Below, one piece after another: positions 8,849 to 11,037 of a stretch of 11,037 nt of DNA. Source of the DNA: an uncultured Anaerosacchariphilus sp. (GTDB lineage: Bacteria > Bacillota > Clostridia > Lachnospirales > Lachnospiraceae); assembly GCA_934402125.1 (NCBI GenBank), contig CAKRTY010000027.1, positions 1-11,037 of the forward strand, written 5' to 3'. The position numbers were made by a program, and so were the translations under genes. A model generated the notes under the pieces. That model was not told the DNA's origin, did no database searches, and saw only the letters and a program-made list of their open reading frames with translations. Position 1 is the stretch's first letter. Each line of letters starts with the position of its first letter.

Positions 8849-9643
8849 ATGGTAATACTTGTGTTGGCAGCGGTGCTGCTGGTAATGCTGGCGATGAACG
8901 GGCTGATTTTCTATATCTTACGCACAGCAGTCCGTACCACGGAGCATCAGGTCCGGGAGCATTTTTCCCGGGAGCTGACGGTCTTCGGGGATACGGTGGA
9001 GGAAAAACAGCGCCGGAGCATGGAGCTGGACAGTCAGATTTCCGATATGAAAAAAGAAGCGGACGATATGAAAGAGATTATCGACGTGCTGAAAAGCTCT
9101 CCCTTTTACAGACCGCATAAGAATAAGGGCGAGAAGCTGGCGCCCCTGGCCCATTATGTAGATCGGAAATTCTTTGAAAATTATCGGACGGCAAAGGATC
9201 TGATGGCGGTTCTGGACAAAAAGGCCATCGTGGAAGAGGTTCAGAGGCAGGTAAGCTATCATGGGGACAGAGCCCGTTACGCGCAGCTCTGCGACCTGAT
9301 AGATACCCTGAATTTCGATACGGTATATCAGCTGGAAACGGTTTCGGCCGAGGAGCAGCTTCAGGTTCTGGACGAGACGCTGAAGGAGGAGCAGCATGAG
9401 CTGTTCCTGGAATATGTGAAGGGCCTGGAAAAGCCGTTGAATTTCAGCGTACTGTCTTTTCTGGACTGGCTGAGACTTCAGAGAAGCGAGGAAGACCCCA
9501 CGTTGTATGTGTATACAGGAGAAAAGCAGGATAATCTGGATCACATGGCTTCCAACGTGAAGACCTGTTATGACGAGAATATCTGCGAGGGCGTACGTCT
9601 GGTATACCAGAATCAGGTTTATGACTACAGTATCTGCCGGTAA
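8849..9643 (+). CDS. Fused b-delta-type peripheral stalk subunit of the F1-like ATPase
   Basis: This is a 264-residue protein. Residues 2-24 form one membrane helix, with the rest predicted cytoplasmic. Residues about 30-80 are a charged heptad-like helix rich in Glu, Lys, Gln and Arg, as in subunit b. Residues about 90-200 are mostly helical, possibly matching the helical N-domain of delta/OSCP. The last about 50 residues resemble the delta C-terminal domain: EGVRLVYQNQVYDYSICR compares with the delta ending pattern G-G-[IV]-R-[VL]-x3-[VI]-x-D-x-S-I. It sits between c and alpha, exactly where separate b and delta genes lie in standard operons. Fused b-delta proteins are known in actinobacteria, so fusion is plausible, but identity to delta is weak outside the end. 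The start at 8849 is backed by GGGAGG at 8835-8840; the stop overlaps the ribosome-binding site of the next gene. The role is to hold the alpha-beta head still against the membrane part. Confidence 0.7.
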   Translation: MVILVLAAVLLVMLAMNGLIFYILRTAVRTTEHQVREHFSRELTVFGDTVEEKQRRSMELDSQISDMKKEADDMKEIIDVLKSSPFYRPHKNKGEKLAPLAHYVDRKFFENYRTAKDLMAVLDKKAIVEEVQRQVSYHGDRARYAQLCDLIDTLNFDTVYQLETVSAEEQLQVLDETLKEEQHELFLEYVKGLEKPLNFSVLSFLDWLRLQRSEEDPTLYVYTGEKQDNLDHMASNVKTCYDENICEGVRLVYQNQVYDYSICR

Positions 9644-9647
9644 GGAG
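9642..9647 (+). promoter_or_regulatory. Ribosome-binding site overlapping a stop codon
   Basis: AAGGAG overlaps the TAA (9641-9643) of the b/delta-like gene and lies 6 bases before ATG 9654. This suggests translational coupling of the stalk and alpha genes. Confidence 0.75.
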
Positions 9648-9653
9648 TAAAAA

Positions 9654-10976
9654 ATGAGTGATTATATTGCAAATTTGGTAAATGAAAAACTGCAGAGCAT
9701 GAAGCGCATGGAAAATGTCTATGAGCAGGGAAAGGTAGCGAAGATCCGGGATTATATCCTGGAGGTATCCGGTCTGGAGTCTGTAGGCTTTTATGATCGC
9801 GTCCTGATCTCCGGCAATTCCGTAGGTTATGTAACCGGTATCAGCCGTGACAGCGTGACCGTAGCTCTGGTAAAGAAAAATTCAGATATTTATGTGGGCG
9901 ACGAGGTCGTAACCACCGGGGAGACCTTCAGCGCCCTGTATAGCCCCGAGGCCATCGGCCACGTGGCCGATATTTTCGGAACGGATCTGCTGATGGGCGA
10001 GCAGTTCGCGGATCTGGAAGAAATCCCCATCGAGACAGAGCCGATCTCCATCATGGAGCGTGGTACGGTAAACCGTCCGCTTTATACGGGTATCGCGGGT
10101 ATCGACCTGATCTATCCCATCGGCTTCGGACAGCGTCAGCTGATCATCGGAGATAAGAAGACAGGCAAGACCCAGATTGCCCTGGATACCATCATGAACC
10201 AGAAGGGACGGGACGTGCTCTGTATCTATGTGGCTATCAACAAGCCCAAGAAAATGCTGAAGGAGCTCTATGAGGAGCTGGCTTCCCGGGGAGCCATGGA
10301 CTATACCCTGGTGATGGCTACCTTCAACGACGACGAACCGCCCGTATCTTATTTTACGCCCTATGCGGCCCTGTCTGTGGCAGAGAAGTATATGCGCGAG
10401 GAGAAGAAGGACGTGCTGGTCATCATCGACGACCTGAAGACCCATGCGGACTGCCATCGTGAGATCAGCCTTCTGGCAGGCAAGGTGCCGGGACGTGACG
10501 CGTATCCGCCCGATATCTTCTATACCCATTCCAGAATGCTGGAGAAGGGCTGTCAGCACAAGGACGGCGGATCCATCACCATTCTTCCCATCGTGGAGAC
10601 CAGAGGCGGAGATATCACAGACTATATCTCCACCAATATCATTTCCATCACAGACGGACAGCTGGTGCTTTCCAGAAAGAGCTTTGAGGCAGGCGTAAAG
10701 CCGGCGATCAACTACGGTCTGTCCGTATCCCGTCTGGGCGGCGCGGTACAGGATTCCGATATGAAGCGTCTGGGCAGCCAGGTCCGCCGGGAGTTCTTAA
10801 GCTACCTGGAGACCAAGGAGGTCTATCAGCTGGCCAATATCGAGGAAATGGGACCGGAGATGCAGAGACGTTTCGCCAAGGGACAGCAGTTTGAGGAGCG
10901 CCTGCAGCAGTATAAGTTCTCACCCAGAAGCCGGGAAGAAATTCTCTCCATGTTCCAGGAAGTATTGAACAGTTAG
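9654..10976 (+). CDS. F-type ATPase alpha subunit homologue, short form
   Basis: This 440-residue protein is clearly of the F1 alpha family. Residues 1-22 match the short N-terminal helix of alpha (IANLVNEKLQ). Residues about 26-95 form the beta-barrel crown. The nucleotide domain has Walker A GDKKTGKT (166-173; alpha consensus GDRQTGKT), CIYVAI (190-195), Walker B VLVIIDD (254-260), GRDAYPPDIFYTHSRML for the alpha GREAYPGDVFYLHSRLL, TNIISITDGQ, and SVSRLGG with arginine finger R360. It reads as alpha, not beta: there is no GGAGVGKT or GERTREGN. Differences: the alpha Gln in the P-loop is K169, and the Gln of AIGQK is K197 in AINKPKK. Only 80 residues follow R360 against about 137 in E. coli (513 in all), so the C-terminal helical domain that contacts the central stalk is reduced. 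Walker and finger residues suggest it still binds nucleotide and completes catalytic sites on a partner beta, which should lie to the right of the window. Confidence 0.92.
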   Translation: MSDYIANLVNEKLQSMKRMENVYEQGKVAKIRDYILEVSGLESVGFYDRVLISGNSVGYVTGISRDSVTVALVKKNSDIYVGDEVVTTGETFSALYSPEAIGHVADIFGTDLLMGEQFADLEEIPIETEPISIMERGTVNRPLYTGIAGIDLIYPIGFGQRQLIIGDKKTGKTQIALDTIMNQKGRDVLCIYVAINKPKKMLKELYEELASRGAMDYTLVMATFNDDEPPVSYFTPYAALSVAEKYMREEKKDVLVIIDDLKTHADCHREISLLAGKVPGRDAYPPDIFYTHSRMLEKGCQHKDGGSITILPIVETRGGDITDYISTNIISITDGQLVLSRKSFEAGVKPAINYGLSVSRLGGAVQDSDMKRLGSQVRREFLSYLETKEVYQLANIEEMGPEMQRRFAKGQQFEERLQQYKFSPRSREEILSMFQEVLNS

Positions 10977-10979
10977 GCG

Positions 10980-10985
10980 AAGGAG
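10980..10985 (+). promoter_or_regulatory. Ribosome-binding site for the last gene
   Basis: AAGGAG lies 9 bases before ATG 10995 and 3 bases after the stop of the alpha-like gene. It supports a real gene starting at 10995 and running off the window. Confidence 0.8.
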
Positions 10986-10994
10986 TAGAGGCGC

Positions 10995-11037
10995 ATGAGT
11001 TTAAAAAACGTAGTTAAGGTTATGAATTTCCATGCCC
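10995..11037 (+). CDS. Start of next operon gene, possible gamma-like central stalk subunit (3' partial)
   Basis: Only 14 codons are visible: MSLKNVVKVMNFHA. The gene starts 18 bases after the alpha stop with its own AAGGAG site. In F-type operons the gene after alpha is gamma, whose first helix contains S-V-K-N-T-x-K-I. Here SLKNVVKV offers a similar S-[LV]-K-N-x-x-K-[IV] pattern, but begins about a dozen residues closer to the start than in normal gamma. The gene's existence is well supported; the gamma identity rests on position and eight residues and is tentative. Confidence 0.5.
   Translation, partial: MSLKNVVKVMNFHA

Noticed and set aside
9882..10559. Long minus-strand frame opposite the alpha gene
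   Set aside because: The plus strand has unmistakable F1 alpha motifs throughout; the reverse frame shows none and results from codon bias.

Overview
The window carries one dense, plus-strand gene cluster: two large, probably extracellular, beta-rich proteins followed directly by genes for a divergent F-type ATPase. Six genes are visible, the first and last cut by the window edges. Gaps are short (13, 41, 29, 10 and 18 bases), each internal gene has a strong AGGAGG-like ribosome-binding site, and no terminator hairpin or divergent promoter is seen, so the set reads as one operon. Base composition near 50% G+C by eye, strong Shine-Dalgarno sites and protein style suggest a gut-type Clostridia member, most likely Lachnospiraceae. 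This is an inference, because no rRNA or other marker is present.

Layout. Bases 1-6749: the last 2,248 residues of a giant protein, open to the left edge, with a beta-rich leader region, a charged collagen-like Gly-X-Y stretch, then a long series of Ig/fibronectin-III-like segments. Bases 6763-8532: a 589-residue protein with an N-terminal membrane or signal segment, beta-rich domain, GGX glycine repeat, FN3-like segments, a leucine-zipper-like coiled coil and a Ser/Thr/Gly/Gln-rich tail. Bases 8574-8819: an F-type c-subunit homologue with its glycine-rich helix 1 and RNP loop intact but no carboxylate in helix 2. Bases 8849-9643: a membrane-anchored coiled-coil protein whose C-terminus resembles subunit delta, so a b-delta fusion. 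Bases 9654-10976: an F1 alpha homologue with Walker A, Walker B and the arginine finger, but a shortened C-terminal domain. From base 10995: the first 14 codons of a gene that by position and a short motif may be gamma.

The order c, b/delta, alpha, (gamma?) matches the classical atp operon, but the slot before c, normally subunit a (atpB), is taken by surface-protein genes, and the c-ring cannot bind H+ or Na+ in the usual way. The best reading is an F1-like ATPase that no longer couples ATP to ion transport and may instead transmit ATP-driven rotation or conformational work through the membrane to large extracellular proteins. The idea parallels the F1-like ATPases of mycoplasmas (F1-like X0; the Mycoplasma mobile gliding motor), but this version keeps a c-like ring and has giant collagen-like/FN3 partners. 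I know of no described system with this composition. The sequence shows the gene content and missing residues; the mechanical role is inference.
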